A stretch of 64,000 nucleotides of DNA from CAVUPF01 sp963803755 (GCA_963803755.1 CAWDNP010000007.1:62001-126000), one strand, 5' to 3'. Counted from the first letter of the stretch, positions 18,164 to 31,308 are shown. Numbers and translations are program-made. Notes: generated by a model from the sequence alone, not told the origin.

Positions 18164-19355
18164 TCAGGTTTTCTTCGCTGAGGACTTTCGCGGTTTGCGA
18201 AATGGCATCAGCCGACGCATGTATTCGCCAAAGCGCGGGACCGTGAAGTCAATGTAACCGTAGTTCTCGGTGCTGTAGATCAGTCCCTTGGTCAGCAACG
18301 CTTGGCGCATGGGAGATAAAGCGGTAACGGTTTTACCTAGCTTGCTGGCGACGGCGCCGCTGCGAAAAGGCCCGTCGCCGAGCTCGGCCATCGCACGCAT
18401 GTAGCGTTGCTCGTTAGTGGTCGCCCGCTGGATGCGGACCTCATAGGTGCTGCGGTCCAAGGACTCCTGGGCTACCGGCATGGCCCTTTCAACGTCCTCA
18501 AGAGTGATCGGTGACGTGTCGGCCAGGTTCCAAGCATGTTTGCCGAGCTGCTGGATGTAGAACGGATAACCCTCTGTCCACGCCAGCGCTGCCGTCACAG
18601 CCTCCTCGGCATACTCGATGCCCAGCTTGCCGGCTGGCCCCACCAGTGCGTCGCGCGCATCCACTTTGGGAAGATTGGCGATTGTCGGAAAGTCAAATAA
18701 CCGCTCGGCATAGGAGCGGGCCTCGCCGGAGGAAACGCGGGATCTGCGGCAGACCAGCAGCGGCGACCGCGATCGGCAGCCCTTTCTGGGTCGAGCGGTG
18801 CAAGGCACTGATCATCGACCGGTATTGGACCTCGTCGACGAATTGGACCTCGTCAAGGAAAAAGGCAACGCCGCGCTGCTTAACCCGGGCGGCTTTGCCC
18901 AACTCAAGGAAGAGCTCGGTCAGCTCGGCGGTGATTTTGCCCTCCGAGGCACCCCGCAGGTCTACCTGCAGACCGAATCCCGCCGGTCCCACCAGCTTAA
19001 TCGCCTTCAAACCACCCAGAACTTCGCGTACTCCGTGGCCGGCCCTCTGACTGAGTTTGAGGCGGGTCAAAGCACTCTCGGCGTCGCGGGCCAGGCTCTC
19101 GATGAGGCTTGAGTCCGGCGTCAGCTCGTGGTAGTAGGTCAGAAAGTCTCGCGCCTCGGCTAGATCCTCGAAAGCGTTCAACAGGACGGTCTTGCCGACA
19201 CCGCGCAGGCCTTTGATGATCAGGCTCTGGTCGGTGGCCCCGTTCTGGAAACGGGCGATTAGGACATCGAACTGCTCTAGCTCCCTCTGCCTGCCAGCTA
19301 GCTCCGGCGGGCGAGAGCCTGCGTTGGGCGTGTAGGGGTTTGCGACCGCGTCCAC
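18164..19355 (-). CDS. AAA ATP-binding protein (AAA_16/Orc-like), frameshift
   Basis: An ATPase of about 396 residues reading right to left from the start at 19355 (MDAVANPYTPNAGSRPPEL). Walker A is IIKGLRGVGKTVLLNAF and Walker B is GVAFFLDEVQFVD. The C-terminal half holds a winged-helix-like region (RATTNEQRYMRAMAELGDG). Frame changes near 18735: the first frame reads GLPQIPRFLRR, while the correct continuation is VSSGEARSYAERLFDFP in another frame. Proteins like this are often cargo of mobile elements. It is the only gene between the two tRNA-Gly repeats. Role unknown. Confidence 0.75.
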
Positions 19356-19449
19356 TGGTTGCAGAGTATAGGCGGTTATTCTGAGTTATAGCCGAATCGC
19401 TATAACTGTCTATATTTGAGTTGGGCGCGAGCCTGCGGTCTGTCGCTCG

Positions 19450-19487
19450 GTAAGGCAAGCGCTCTTTCCATCTGAGCTACCGGGGCC
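19450..19487 (-). other. 5' half of a tRNA (Val-UAC-like)
   Basis: On the minus strand this reads GGCCCCGGTAGCTCAGATGG and on through AAAGAGC and GCTTGCCTTAC: acceptor 5' strand, D-arm, and anticodon stem to the anticodon, which looks like UAC. After that the sequence diverges and no T-arm or matching 3' acceptor strand is present. A truncated tRNA, perhaps a relic of element integration or deletion. Confidence 0.5.
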
Positions 19488-19633
19488 AGATCGTCGAGGT
19501 TATCCCGCATCGAGACTGGGGCTGGGTAGGAACAAAATCGGGTTCATCGTGTCCATCGCCGTCACCTACTGTCAACTCAGAAGTTGCTTATTTGCAAGCA
19601 AAGCGCATTGTCAAGCGGTTGAAGCTAGGCCTT

Positions 19634-19687
19634 AGCGCGAGCTTCCCAAGCTCGAGGTCGCGGGTTCGAGACCCGTCGTCTGCTTTC
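19634..19687 (+). repeat. att-like direct repeat, copy 2 (tRNA-Gly 3' fragment)
   Basis: A tRNA-Gly 3' fragment without a 5' half, 53 of 54 bases identical to 17923-17976. It marks the far end of the 1.7-kb insert. Confidence 0.75.
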
Positions 19688-19781
19688 TCGAACACATCGC
19701 GGCATACCCAAGAATACTTGTATGCCTACATAAAATCGGGTATCCTGTTTTCCGGGTCAAGGTTTCGGGAAGGAGACTGGC

Positions 19782-22653
19782 ATGAGGCCAAGGGCAGGAG
19801 TTTGTAGCTCGATCGCGGCAGTCATTGCAGTGTTGGGGATCGTGTTTGCCGCGCCGGCGCATGCTGTCGACATCATCGAAAGCCAGGAACCTGGAGGGGA
19901 AGCCGAAACGGCCGCCGCCGGGTGGCAGGCGGGGACCTGCACGGCCGATCCCTGCTCGGCCGAAACGCCGGATCTATTCTTCACCCAGGCCGCCGGACAT
20001 CCGCCGGACGGCTTCACTCAGATCATCATCAAGCACTCGACCGTCGGTCCTCTCGAAGAACCCGTCGGCAACCTGAAGACGGTCCTCGTCGATCTCCCCC
20101 CCGGCTTAAGCGTCAACCCCCAGGCGACGCCACAGTGTGAACTCGAAGGTGGCAAGTTTCCGGAGGGGGGGTGCCCGTCGGACACCCAGGTGGGGACCAG
20201 CGCTGTCACCGTTTCGATGGCAGGCGTGCCAATGACGATCTCCGGCCTCGCCGTCTACAACCTTGTCCCGAGGTCGGGCGAACCGGCCCGCTTTGGCTTC
20301 ACCCTTCCGCTCGAACTCGGCGAAACGTTCCTCAACGCCGGCGTCGCATGGAGCGGTGACTACCACGAGTACTTCACGATCCACGTCTCGAAGGTCGAAG
20401 GCCTCAAGATCCTCAAAAATCGGCTTGTCTTCAATGGGACTATCGGTGAAGACGGGAGCAGGCGGAGCCTTCCTGACCACCCCGAGCACCTGCGACAACC
20501 CCGAAGTCGAACCATTCAAGCGCAACTACACCACGTTCCTGCATGCGGACTCGGTGGAAGAATCGGCGCCCGACGACGAATACGACGTGGCAGCTCCGGC
20601 TCCGCCGAGCGCTGCCTTCCTCGCCGGTTCCCAGGAAGTTAAGTCGCCGCTGCCGAAAGGGGCGAAGCCTGAAAACTGCGACAAAGTCCCGTTCAAACCC
20701 TCGACCTCGGTCGAACCCGGCACGACGCAGACCGACTCACCTGCAGGGGCGACTGTGAACGTCAAAGTCCCATTCGAACCTTCGGCGCCTGTCTACAACT
20801 CAAATGTCGAAGAAGCCCGGGTGACCTTGCCGCAGGGGATGGGCCTCAATCCCTCGGCCGCTAACGGACTGCAGGCCTGCACAAACAAACAATTCGGCAA
20901 AGGGACCAGGAACCCGGTCGCTTGTCCCGCCACATCGAAGATTGGCACCGTTTCGATCGACACCCCGCCGCTCCCCGACGGCACCCTGACCGGCAATGTG
21001 TATCTAGGGCAGCAGCTGAGTACGGATCCCGAATCGGGCGAAGAGTTCCGGGTATTCCTCGACGCGGAGTCGGCGAGCCGTGGGCTCTCGATCCGCTTGA
21101 TCGGAAACGTCATCGCCAACCGCCAGACCGGCCAGCTCACCGCGGTGGTCCATGATGCTCCGCAGTTGCCTTTCGACTCCGTTCAGGTCAAGCTCGAAGG
21201 AGGGCCAAAAGCGACCCTGACCAGCCCGCCCACCTGTGGGCCCAACGCGACGACGCACGCGATGACGGCGTGGTCTGGGACACCGGACGGCGGTCCGCAG
21301 GACAAAGGCTTCACGCTGACCAATGCACCCAGCGGCGGCCCCTGCGCGAAAACGCTTGCCGAACGCCCCTTCGCACCCAGTTTCGCCGCCAAGACGACCA
21401 ACCCGCAGGGCGGCGCCTACACCCAGTTCGACGTCGAAGTCGCCCGCGCCGCCGGTAACCAGGAGCTGAAAGGCGTCGACCTCACCCTGCCGCCCGGGCT
21501 GACCGCCAAATTGGCCGGGGTCAGCTACTGCCCGGAGTCGGCGATCACTGCTGCGAGCGCCGACAGCGGCGCCTCTGAGCTGGCCAAATCGAGTTGCCCC
21601 GACAACAGCCTGATCGGCGCTGCCACGGTCGACGCAGGCAGCGGCCCCTCGCCCATACAAATCACCGGCAAGGCCTTCCTCGCAGGCCCCTACAACGGGG
21701 CACCTCTCTCCCTGGTGGTCGTCACCCCCGCCACGGCCGGGCCCTTCGATCTCGGCACGGTCGTGGTGAGGGTGGCGCTTCACCTCAATCCGGAAACGGC
21801 CCAGGTGGAAGCGACCTCGGACCCGATCCCTCACGTCTTCGGTGGCGCTCTTTTGGACATCCGCTCGATCGCGGTGAACCTCGACCGCAAGCAGTTCGCG
21901 CTCAACCCGACCAACTGCTCGCCGATGGCCGTTGACGGGACGCTGCGCGGGGGCGGGGCAGACCCGACCAACCCGGCGGCCTTCAGCTCTGACCCCATCT
22001 CGACGCCGTTCCAAGTGAGCGGTTGTGGGTCGCTCGGCTTCAAACCTAAGCTGTATCTGCGCCTCTTCGGTGGCACCTACCGGGCAAAGAGCCCGAAGTT
22101 GCGGGCGGTGCTCGAGGCCCACGAAGGCGACGCCAACATCAGCCGCGCCGCTGTCACCCTGCCGCACGCCCTCTTTCTCAAGCAGAGCAGCCTCGCCCAG
22201 ATCTGCACCCGGGTTCAGTTCGCTGCCAACGCCTGTCCTGCGGAATCGATCTACGGCTTCGCCCGGGCAGAAACTCCGCTGCTCGCAAAGCCCCTGGAAG
22301 GCCCCGTCTACCTGCGCTCTTCGAGCAACCCCCTGCCCGACCTAGTCGCGGCGCTGAACGGCCAAGTCGACATCGACCTAGACGGCCGCATCGACAGCGT
22401 CAACGGCCGCATACGCAACACCTTCGAGACCGTCCCCGACGTGCCGGTGTCGAAGTTCGTCCTCACCGTGAGGGGTGGCAAGCGCGGCTTGCTGGTCAAC
22501 TCCCGCAATCTCTGTCAGACCCCGCCCAAGGCGATCGTCAGGATCAGGGCCCAGAACGGCAAGAAGGCGAACTCGCAGCCGAAGCTGCGGACCCCGTGCA
22601 AGCGCTATGGCAAGGCTCGCGGGCGCAGGAGCAAGCGCCACCACCACGGCTAA
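19782..22653 (+). CDS. large secreted protein, tandem paralogue 1 (frameshift)
   Basis: About 956 residues once one extra base near 20450 is removed. ATG 19782 follows a strong GGGAAGGAG. The signal peptide ends AAPAHA. The ectodomain contains repeated beta-rich units with paired Cys and conserved phrases: FTQAAGHP, LPPGLSVNPQATPQC, TLPQGMGLNPSAANGL, GTVSIDTPPL, FDLGTVVVRVALHLNPETA, LNPTNC and LPDLVAALNGQV. The tail is Arg/Lys-rich. I do not know the family's function; it resembles uncharacterised surface proteins of Solirubrobacterales. It uses GAA for Glu far more than the housekeeping genes do. Tandem with the next gene, about 110 bp apart. Confidence 0.75.
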
Positions 22654-22766
22654 CGAGCGCCGTGGCGCTTGATCGGACGCCTGCGGGGGAGTACAGTGTG
22701 GGGTGGGAGAGATCAAGCGCCACGCAGGGGCGGCGAGCCGTCCATGGGTTACATAAGGAGGAGTAA

Positions 22767-25518
22767 ATGGCAAGGCGCTTGTCAATCGTAGTTGTGGTGA
22801 TGGCTCTCGGTGCTGTATTTGCGGCGCCCGCGGCGCACGCCGAATTTGGTATCCAAAGCTGGCAGGCGCTGACGTGTGCCGAAAATGCAGATATCCCAGC
22901 GACACCGGGTCTCCCTCCACTGGCACAGTCGCCGAATCAGTGCACGGCAAGCACCCCCTCGAAGTTCTTCACTCAGGCGGCCGGGCACCCCAACTGGGCC
23001 ATCACGGACTTCACCCTCAATACCGCGGGCGGTTTCCCGGAAGGCTTCGTCAAAGACATTGTCGTCGAAAGCCCAGAAGGGCTGAGTGTCAACCCCGAGG
23101 CAACGCCTCAGTGCACTATCGCCCAGCTGAGCGTGGACGCATGTCCGGCCAATACCCAGGTCGGGACCAACTACCTGACCGTCTCCGTCTCCGAACCACC
23201 GTGTCCTTGCGCTCAGGAGCGGGTAGCGCTTCCCGTCTACAACATGGTGCCCTTCGAAGGGGTGCCGTCGATGGTGGCGTTCCTTACCGAAACGGGGCCG
23301 ACCTTCATCGTCGGATCGCTCAATCCGGTCGACCAGCACGTCACCTTCACGATCACAAACGTTCACCCGCCCTCGGCAGGTCCCCCGGCAAGCCCACCGA
23401 TCGTCGGATCCCGGCTCGTATTCGATGGGCAGGCTGGTAACGGGACCTACCTGACGATGCCCAGCAACTGCGCGGGCGGTCAGACGACCAAACTCAAAGT
23501 CGATTCATATGGCCCCCCTTATGCCCCCGAAAGCTTGTCTGCTGAAGAATCGTTCACTACCTCGGTCGGCGACGAAAACTGCGAAGCGGTGCCGTTTGAA
23601 CCGACGATTGCCGTCACCCCACAGGGTGGTGCGGTGGACTCACCCGAAGCGACCACCGTCAACGTTGGGATCCCCTTCGATCCCACGGAACCGATCGCGA
23701 ACTCGTATCTAAAGACGGCCAAAGTCACGTTGCCCGAAGGGATGGGCATCAACCCCTCCTCGGCCAACGGCCTTGTGGCTTGCACCGACGAAGAGTTTCA
23801 CAAGGGGACCAACAAAGAAATCGAATGTCCCGATGCTTCGAAGATCGGCACGGTTGAAGTGCAGACGCCCTCGCTGCCAGCGGACTCGCTGGGTGGCACC
23901 ATCTATGTCGGCAAGCCGCTCAGCAACAACCCGAGCACCGGCGAACAGTTCCGGATATTCATCTACGTCACGTCCGCCCGCTACGGGGTTAACGTGCGCT
24001 TGATCGGAAAGCTGTTCCCGAACCTGAATACGGGCCAGCTCACCGCCGTCATAGACGAAAACCCCCAGGCAACGTTCAGTTCCTTCAAGCTGCGCTTCAA
24101 CGGCGGTCCGAACGGGACGCTGACCACGCCCGGCATCTGTGGTCCGAACACGACGACCACGCAGCTGACCCCATGGTCGGGCAACGCGGACGCCACCCCG
24201 ACCGGGAGCTTCACCCTCACCAGCAACCCGAGCGGCGGTAGTTGCCCGAAAACGCTGGCCGAACGCCCGTTTGCGCCCAGCTACACCGCTACTTCCGACA
24301 GCACGAACGCTGGTTCCTACAGCCCGTTCCGGGTCCACATCGGGCGCCCCGACGGCCAGCAGGAGTTGAAGGGGGTCGACGTCACCCTGCCCCCGGGTCT
24401 CACCGGCAAGCTCGCCGGTATCTCCTACTGCTCTGAAGCAGCGCTCGCCGCGGCTGCGGCAAACAGCGGCGCCGCCGAGCAGGCGAGCCCCAGTTGTCCC
24501 ACCGAAAGCATGATCGGGACGACCTCCACGGAAGCAGGGACGGGGACCAATCCCTTAAAGATCGCCGGCAAGGCCTATCTCGCCGGTCCCTACAAGGGAG
24601 CCCCGCTGTCGATGGCGGTGATCACGCCGGCCGTGGCCGGGCCATACGACCTCGGCACGGTCGTCGTCAGGGTCGCCCTGTTCGTCAACCCCGAAACCGC
24701 CCAGATCCACGCGGTCTCCGACCCGATCCCAGACGTGTTCGGCGGGGTCAAACTGGACCTCCGCACGATCGACGTCAACCTCGAACGCAGCAAGTTCATG
24801 CGCAACCCGACGAACTGCCAGCGCCTTCGCGACCGCCGGCACCCTAAGCGGCGGCGGCGGCGATCCGATGAACCCGGCGGCGTTCAGCTCCTACGCGGTG
24901 TCGGCGCCCTTCCAGGCCACCGGCTGCAACACGCTCGGCTTTAGGCCGAAGCTGTTCACGCGGCTGCTCGGCGGGCGCAAGACGACCCAACGAGCCCAGC
25001 ACCCCCAGCTCCGGGCGATCCTCGAAGCGCGCGAAGGCGACGCCAACCTTAGCCGCAGCGCGCTGACCCTGCCCCACGCTCTGTTCCTCGATCAAAGTCA
25101 CATCAAGACCGTATGCACGAGGCCGCAGCTGGCGGCGCAGGAATGCCCGTCCTCGTCGGTCTACGGCCAGGCCGAAGCAAGGACGCCGCTGCTCAGCGCC
25201 AAGTTGAAGGGGCCGGTCTATCTAGTCCCCTCCGGACGCCAGCTACCTGACCTGGTCGCCGATCTGCGCGGCCAGGTGAACGTCCAGTTGCACGGGGTGA
25301 TCAGCTCCCCGAGTGGTGGGATCAAGGCCGTCTTTAACCCGGTCCCCGATGTCCCGGTGAGCAAGTTCACCCTGCTGATGGACGGCGGTAAGAAGGGCCT
25401 CCTGGTCAACTCGACGAACCTCTGCAAGAAGCCGTTGAGCTCTGTCATGAACCTGAAGGCCCAAAACGGCAAGAAGGTCACGAACAACCGCCTTCCGCTC
25501 AAGGTGAGCGGCTGCTAG
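22767..25518 (+). CDS. large secreted protein, tandem paralogue 2 (frameshift)
   Basis: A paralogue of the preceding gene along its whole length, about 916 residues after removal of an extra C near 24818 (restoring NPTNCSAFATAGTLSGGGG). ATG 22767 is preceded by a near-perfect AAGGAGG. The signal peptide ends AAPAAHA. It shares FFTQAAGHP, GLSVNPEATPQC, LPEGMGINPSSANGL, ELKGVDVTLPPGL, FDPTEPIANSYLK and the C-terminal VSKFTLLMDGGKKGLLVNS block. It lacks the long Arg/Lys tail, ending KVSGC. Exported; probably cell surface or matrix (inference from signal peptide and repeats). Confidence 0.75.
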
Positions 25519-25585
25519 GGCTGACAGCGCAACGAGGAGCGGAGGCCAGGCACCGACGCGGCAGGCGAACTAGCCTCTCGCGTCG

Positions 25586-26614
25586 GTGCTGCCGACGCTC
25601 TCCGTCCTAATCGTCGCCTGGAACAGCCGTGAGGAGCTGGCGCGGACGCTGCCCGCGCTGCTCGCGGAGCTGCGCGAGGGCGATGAGCTGATCGTCGTCG
25701 ACAACGACTCCGGCGACGGGACCGAGGAGGCCGTCCGCTCGCTGGCCCCAACCGCGCGCCTGCTTCGAATGGGGCGCAACGCGGGGTTTGCTGGCGGCTG
25801 CAACGCGGGCGCCGCCGTGGCGCAGGGAGAGTTGCTCGTCATCCTCAACCCCGACGCGGCGCCGCGGCCCGGCTTTGGTGAGGCGATCCGCCGGCCATGG
25901 GTGCAGGCACGCGGCTGGGCCGCCTGGCAGGCGCTCGTCGCCGATGGGGAAGGCACGCGGATCAATTCGGCCGGCAACCCAGTCCACTTCACCGGGATCG
26001 TCTGGGCAGGCGGTCACGGCCGCCCGATCGCCGTGGCGCCGCCCGCCGGCGAGGTCACCGCCCTCTCCGGCGCCTGCCTGGCGATCCCGCGCCGCACCTG
26101 GGAGGCGCTCGGCGGCTTCCCCGAGCCCTTCTTCCTCTACCACGAGGACGTCGACCTCTCCCTGCGCCTGCGGCTGCGCGGCGGCGCGCTCGGGATCGAG
26201 CCGGCCGCGGTGGTCGACCACGACTACGAGTTCGGTGCCCGTGAGCAGAAGTGGCGCTGGTTGGAGCGCAACCGCTGGGCCTTCCTGATCCGCGTCTACC
26301 CGGCGGGCCTGCTCGCACTCCTCGCCCCTGCGCTTCTCGCCACCGAGCTGGCGCTGGTCGGGATCTCGATCACCGGGGGGTGGGGGAGGCAGAAGCTCGC
26401 GGCGATGCACGACGTCATTCGCTGGCTGCCGCGCCTGCTGCGTGAGCGGCGCGAGGTGCAGGCGACTCGCACGGTCAGCACGGCCCGCTTCGCATCCTGG
26501 CTCAGCGCCGACCTCGACTCACCTTTCATCGGCGCCGCCGCCCGTTCCGTCCCGATCCGCTTCGCCCTGCGCGCCTACTGGTGCGCGGTTCGCCTTTTGC
26601 TCGGCCGACCCTGA
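25586..26614 (+). CDS. family 2 glycosyltransferase
   Basis: GT-A fold glycosyltransferase of 342 residues, rhamnosyltransferase-like. It starts LSVLIVAWNSREEL, has the nucleotide-sugar Asp in IVVDNDSGDGT, the DxD-like NPDAAP, and the acceptor-site motif FFLYHEDVDLSLRLR. Two C-terminal hydrophobic segments (LLALLAPALLATELALVG) suggest membrane association. The start is GTG 25586. It probably adds a sugar to a cell-surface glycan; donor and acceptor are unknown. Stands alone, with a tail-to-tail SDR on the other side. Confidence 0.85.
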   Translation: MLPTLSVLIVAWNSREELARTLPALLAELREGDELIVVDNDSGDGTEEAVRSLAPTARLLRMGRNAGFAGGCNAGAAVAQGELLVILNPDAAPRPGFGEAIRRPWVQARGWAAWQALVADGEGTRINSAGNPVHFTGIVWAGGHGRPIAVAPPAGEVTALSGACLAIPRRTWEALGGFPEPFFLYHEDVDLSLRLRLRGGALGIEPAAVVDHDYEFGAREQKWRWLERNRWAFLIRVYPAGLLALLAPALLATELALVGISITGGWGRQKLAAMHDVIRWLPRLLRERREVQATRTVSTARFASWLSADLDSPFIGAAARSVPIRFALRAYWCAVRLLLGRP

Positions 26615-26617
26615 GGG

Positions 26618-27334
26618 TCAGAGCGGCTGGGCAGTCGGGCGGATCAGAATCTCGTTGACGTCGACGCCCTCGCGCTGCTCGAGCGCGAACATCAGCGCCT
26701 TGGCGATGTCCTCATCTCTCAGCGCCCACTCCCCGGGGCTGTTCTTAAAGAACGGCGTGTCGACCATGCCGGGCTCGATCAGGGTGACGCGGATCGCGTG
26801 GTTTTGGTGTATCTGGCGCAGCTCAGCCCGCAGCGCCTCGCCGATCGCCGTCGCCGCCCACTTGGTTGCCGAGTAAAGCGACCCCGGCAGCGCCCGCCGG
26901 CCGGCTACCGAGCTGGTGATCACGATGTGCCCGTCACCGCGCTCCAGCAGGTGCGGGAGGGTGGCCCGGATCGTCAGCGCGACGCCGTAGACATTCGTGA
27001 GAACCATCGAGCGCCAGTGCTCGACCGACTCCTCAAGGAAGCCGCGCGAGGCGCCGAAGCCGGCGTTGGCGAAGACCGCGTCCACCCGGCCGAAATGTTC
27101 AAGGGCGGCCGCTGCCATCGCCTCCACCTTGTCCCACTCGGTCACGTCGCAGCGGACCGCAAGCGCCCGCTCCTCCCCGCCCAGCTCCCGAACGAGTCCC
27201 TCTAGCGGCTCCAGCCGCCGCGCCGCCAGCACCAGCCGGTGGCTGGCAGCGGCTGCGCGGGCGCTCGCCGCGCCGATGCCGCTGCTGGCCCCCGTGATCA
27301 GCAGTACCGGATCGCTTGAGTCGCTCCCCGCCAT
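26618..27334 (-). CDS. short-chain dehydrogenase/reductase
   Basis: Classical SDR of 238 residues. It has the cofactor motif TGASSGIGAASA, ALAVRCDVTEWD, VFANAGFGASRG (NAG motif), catalytic Ser in VITSSVAGR and YSATK with catalytic Tyr and Lys. The end IRPTAQPL is typical of the YdfG/3-hydroxy acid dehydrogenase-like group. ATG 27334. The Arg after the first beta strand (LVLAARR) suggests NADP preference. Substrate unknown; convergent with the glycosyltransferase with a 3-bp gap. Confidence 0.85.
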   Translation of the reverse strand: MAGSDSSDPVLLITGASSGIGAASARAAAASHRLVLAARRLEPLEGLVRELGGEERALAVRCDVTEWDKVEAMAAAALEHFGRVDAVFANAGFGASRGFLEESVEHWRSMVLTNVYGVALTIRATLPHLLERGDGHIVITSSVAGRRALPGSLYSATKWAATAIGEALRAELRQIHQNHAIRVTLIEPGMVDTPFFKNSPGEWALRDEDIAKALMFALEQREGVDVNEILIRPTAQPL

Positions 27335-27400
27335 GGCGGGCGATTCTGCCAGATCGCCGATACATCACCCGGAGTCCAGCCTTGCGATAATCACCGGCTC

Positions 27401-27807
27401 GTGAATCCTCAGCGCAAGAGGAAGATCCGGTTGGTGGTCGCGCTCAGCGTCGCGGTTCTGCTCTCCGTGGCGCTGATCTACACCTCGTTTACCGCCTCGA
27501 CCGAGGCGAAAGACCCCTCCCAGTTGCTCAGCGCCACCCCCAACACCAGCTACGACATGACCGGCACGGTCGTCCCCGGCTCCGTCCACCAACGCGGCGG
27601 GAGCCTGCGCTTCCGCGTCGCCGACCACGAAGGCGAAGCGGGAGGCGTTCCCGTCAGCTACACCGGCGCCGTCCCTGACCCCTTCCGCGGCGGCCGCCAG
27701 ATCGTCCTCACCGGAGAGATGAAGCACGGCACCTTCGTCGGGCAGCCCAACACCCTGATTACCAAGTGTCCGTCGAAGTTCACCACCAAGGAAGCTGACC
27801 AAAGAGA

Positions 27808-27811
<4 letters not shown>
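27401..27811 (+). CDS. ccmE: cytochrome c maturation haem chaperone CcmE (Cys-type)
   Basis: Membrane-anchored haem chaperone passing haem to CcmF. The 136-residue protein has an N-terminal helix (RLVVALSVAVLLSVALIYTSF) and an OB-fold with MTGTVVPGSVH, FRVADHEG and VSYTGAVPDPF. Instead of the enterobacterial haem-binding His motif it has LITKCPSKF, the Cys-type site known from archaeal and some Gram-positive CcmE; here the fourth residue after Cys is Phe, where Tyr is usual. The start is GTG 27401. The stop overlaps ccmF by 4 bp. Confidence 0.85.
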
Positions 27812-30218
<2,407 letters not shown>

Positions 30219-30222
<4 letters not shown>

Positions 30223-30446
30223 CTGATCTTCAGCAGCAGGAAGGTGTTGAGGACAAAGAGGACGGCGAAGAAGATCGTCGCGCGATCCAGGTTGCGCTCG
30301 ACCATCGAGCCACCGCCGAAGGAGCTGCCCCCGCCGCCGATGCCGAAGGCGCCCGAGAGCCCTGCATCTTTGCCCGAGTGCAGGAGCACCAAGAAGATGA
30401 GGGTCACGGAGATGATCACCTGCAAGACGCCGAATATCGTGTACAC
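30219..30446 (-). CDS. secG: preprotein translocase subunit SecG
   Basis: Small two-helix subunit of SecYEG. The 75-residue protein has the first helix TIFGVLQVIISVTLIFLVLLHSG, the conserved loop KDAGLSGAFGIGGGGSSFGG and the second helix TIFFAVLFVLNTFLLL. The start is GTG 30446. In many actinobacteria secG follows tpiA and pgk; here it is 26 kb away from them. Confidence 0.92.
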
Positions 30447-30552
30447 GGCTGCGGAGTGTACCTATCGGCGGGTCTCTGTAAGCCGATGTCGGGAGGGTGG
30501 TGTCTCAGTTTGAAATCTCAGCGGCCTAACTCGCCGCTACCATGGAAGAACG

Positions 30553-30856
30553 ATGCCGAACCGCTCAGGCAAACGCCCGAGAGACCCAAACCAGCTTGGG
30601 AAAATGACCGTGGACATCGCCACGGGCGAGATACCTGGTCAAGACCCAGACGAGGGCAAAGATCCCGCAGCAGTCTCCCTAGGCCGTAGAGGGGGACTGA
30701 AGGGGGGAAGCACGAGCCGCGGCCCTGACGCCTGAGCAACGCTCAGCGAGCGCCAGGAAAGCGGCTAAAGCGCGGTGGGACGCGAAACGCGCCAAAACTG
30801 CGGAGCGAGCCGAGCGGAAAGCGAAACAGGCTGCGCTCCAAGACCGGGGGGAATAA
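30553..30856 (+). CDS. small basic protein with ARKAAKARW tail (frameshift)
   Basis: The first frame from ATG 30553 reads MPNRSGKRPRDPNQLGKMTV and on to AAVSLGRRGGLKGG, then stops. The conserved continuation ARAAALTPEQRSASARKAAK and ARWDAKRAKTAERA lies in another frame ending at TAA 30854-30856. One extra base near 30705-30712 explains this, giving about 100 residues. Such short Lys/Ala-rich proteins with the GGxKGG and KAAxARW motifs are widespread, often in accessory regions, and unassigned in function. Confidence 0.6.
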
Positions 30857-30862
30857 GAGATT

Positions 30863-31042
30863 TTGCTCTGGCGCTCGCCCCTGTACCTCTATGCCTTTAC
30901 CGCTGCGGTCGTCGCGGGGGTCTTGCTTGCCATCGGGGATTACGTCGCCGGGGCAATTCTCGTAGTCGTTGCGCTGGTTCTCGCCGCTGCCCGCTACATC
31001 GCGGATCGACGGGGTGAGGACGAAACCTTCACGCTCTGGTAG
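30863..31042 (+). CDS. small two-helix membrane protein
   Basis: A 59-residue frame from TTG 30863, seven bases after the preceding stop. It reads LWRSPLYLYAFTAAVVAGVL, then LAIGDYVAGAILVVVALVLA, ending RRGEDETFTLW. Two hydrophobic helices and a charged tail are clear. Same strand and close spacing suggest an operon with the basic protein. I do not recognise it. Confidence 0.5.
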   Translation: MLWRSPLYLYAFTAAVVAGVLLAIGDYVAGAILVVVALVLAAARYIADRRGEDETFTLW

Positions 31043-31114
31043 CCGAAGTGGTTTTGGCCCCACTGAGGGCGAGAAATAATGGAGCGTCCGCTGATTGGGC
31101 GATACTCTTAGGCC

Positions 31115-31291
31115 ATGGAGGCTCTAACCCATTTGGAAACCGAGCAGGGCGTTCCGATACTCGATCCCGTGCCGCCGCCCCCAGGGCACCCCGGACGCAC
31201 CCATATCGTCGGGAACCGACTCCGTTGGGCGGCCCAGGTCATCCGGTACATGATTTACCGACACAGAACGGGTCAGCGCCCGCTTTTCTAA
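31115..31291 (+). CDS. small hypothetical protein
   Basis: A 58-residue frame from ATG 31115, starting MEALTHLETEQGVPILDPVP with a Pro run, then RLRWAAQVIRYMIYRHRTG. No membrane helix or motif that I know. Codon usage is plausible but less GC-biased than core genes. Hypothetical; may be chance. Confidence 0.35.
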   Translation: MEALTHLETEQGVPILDPVPPPPGHPGRTHIVGNRLRWAAQVIRYMIYRHRTGQRPLF

Positions 31292-31308
31292 GAACCGATC
31301 TATGGCCG

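Noticed and set aside
21004..22167. 387-codon antisense frame in the first secreted gene
   Set aside because: Opposite a protein whose conserved blocks recur in its paralogue; the antisense product has no motif.
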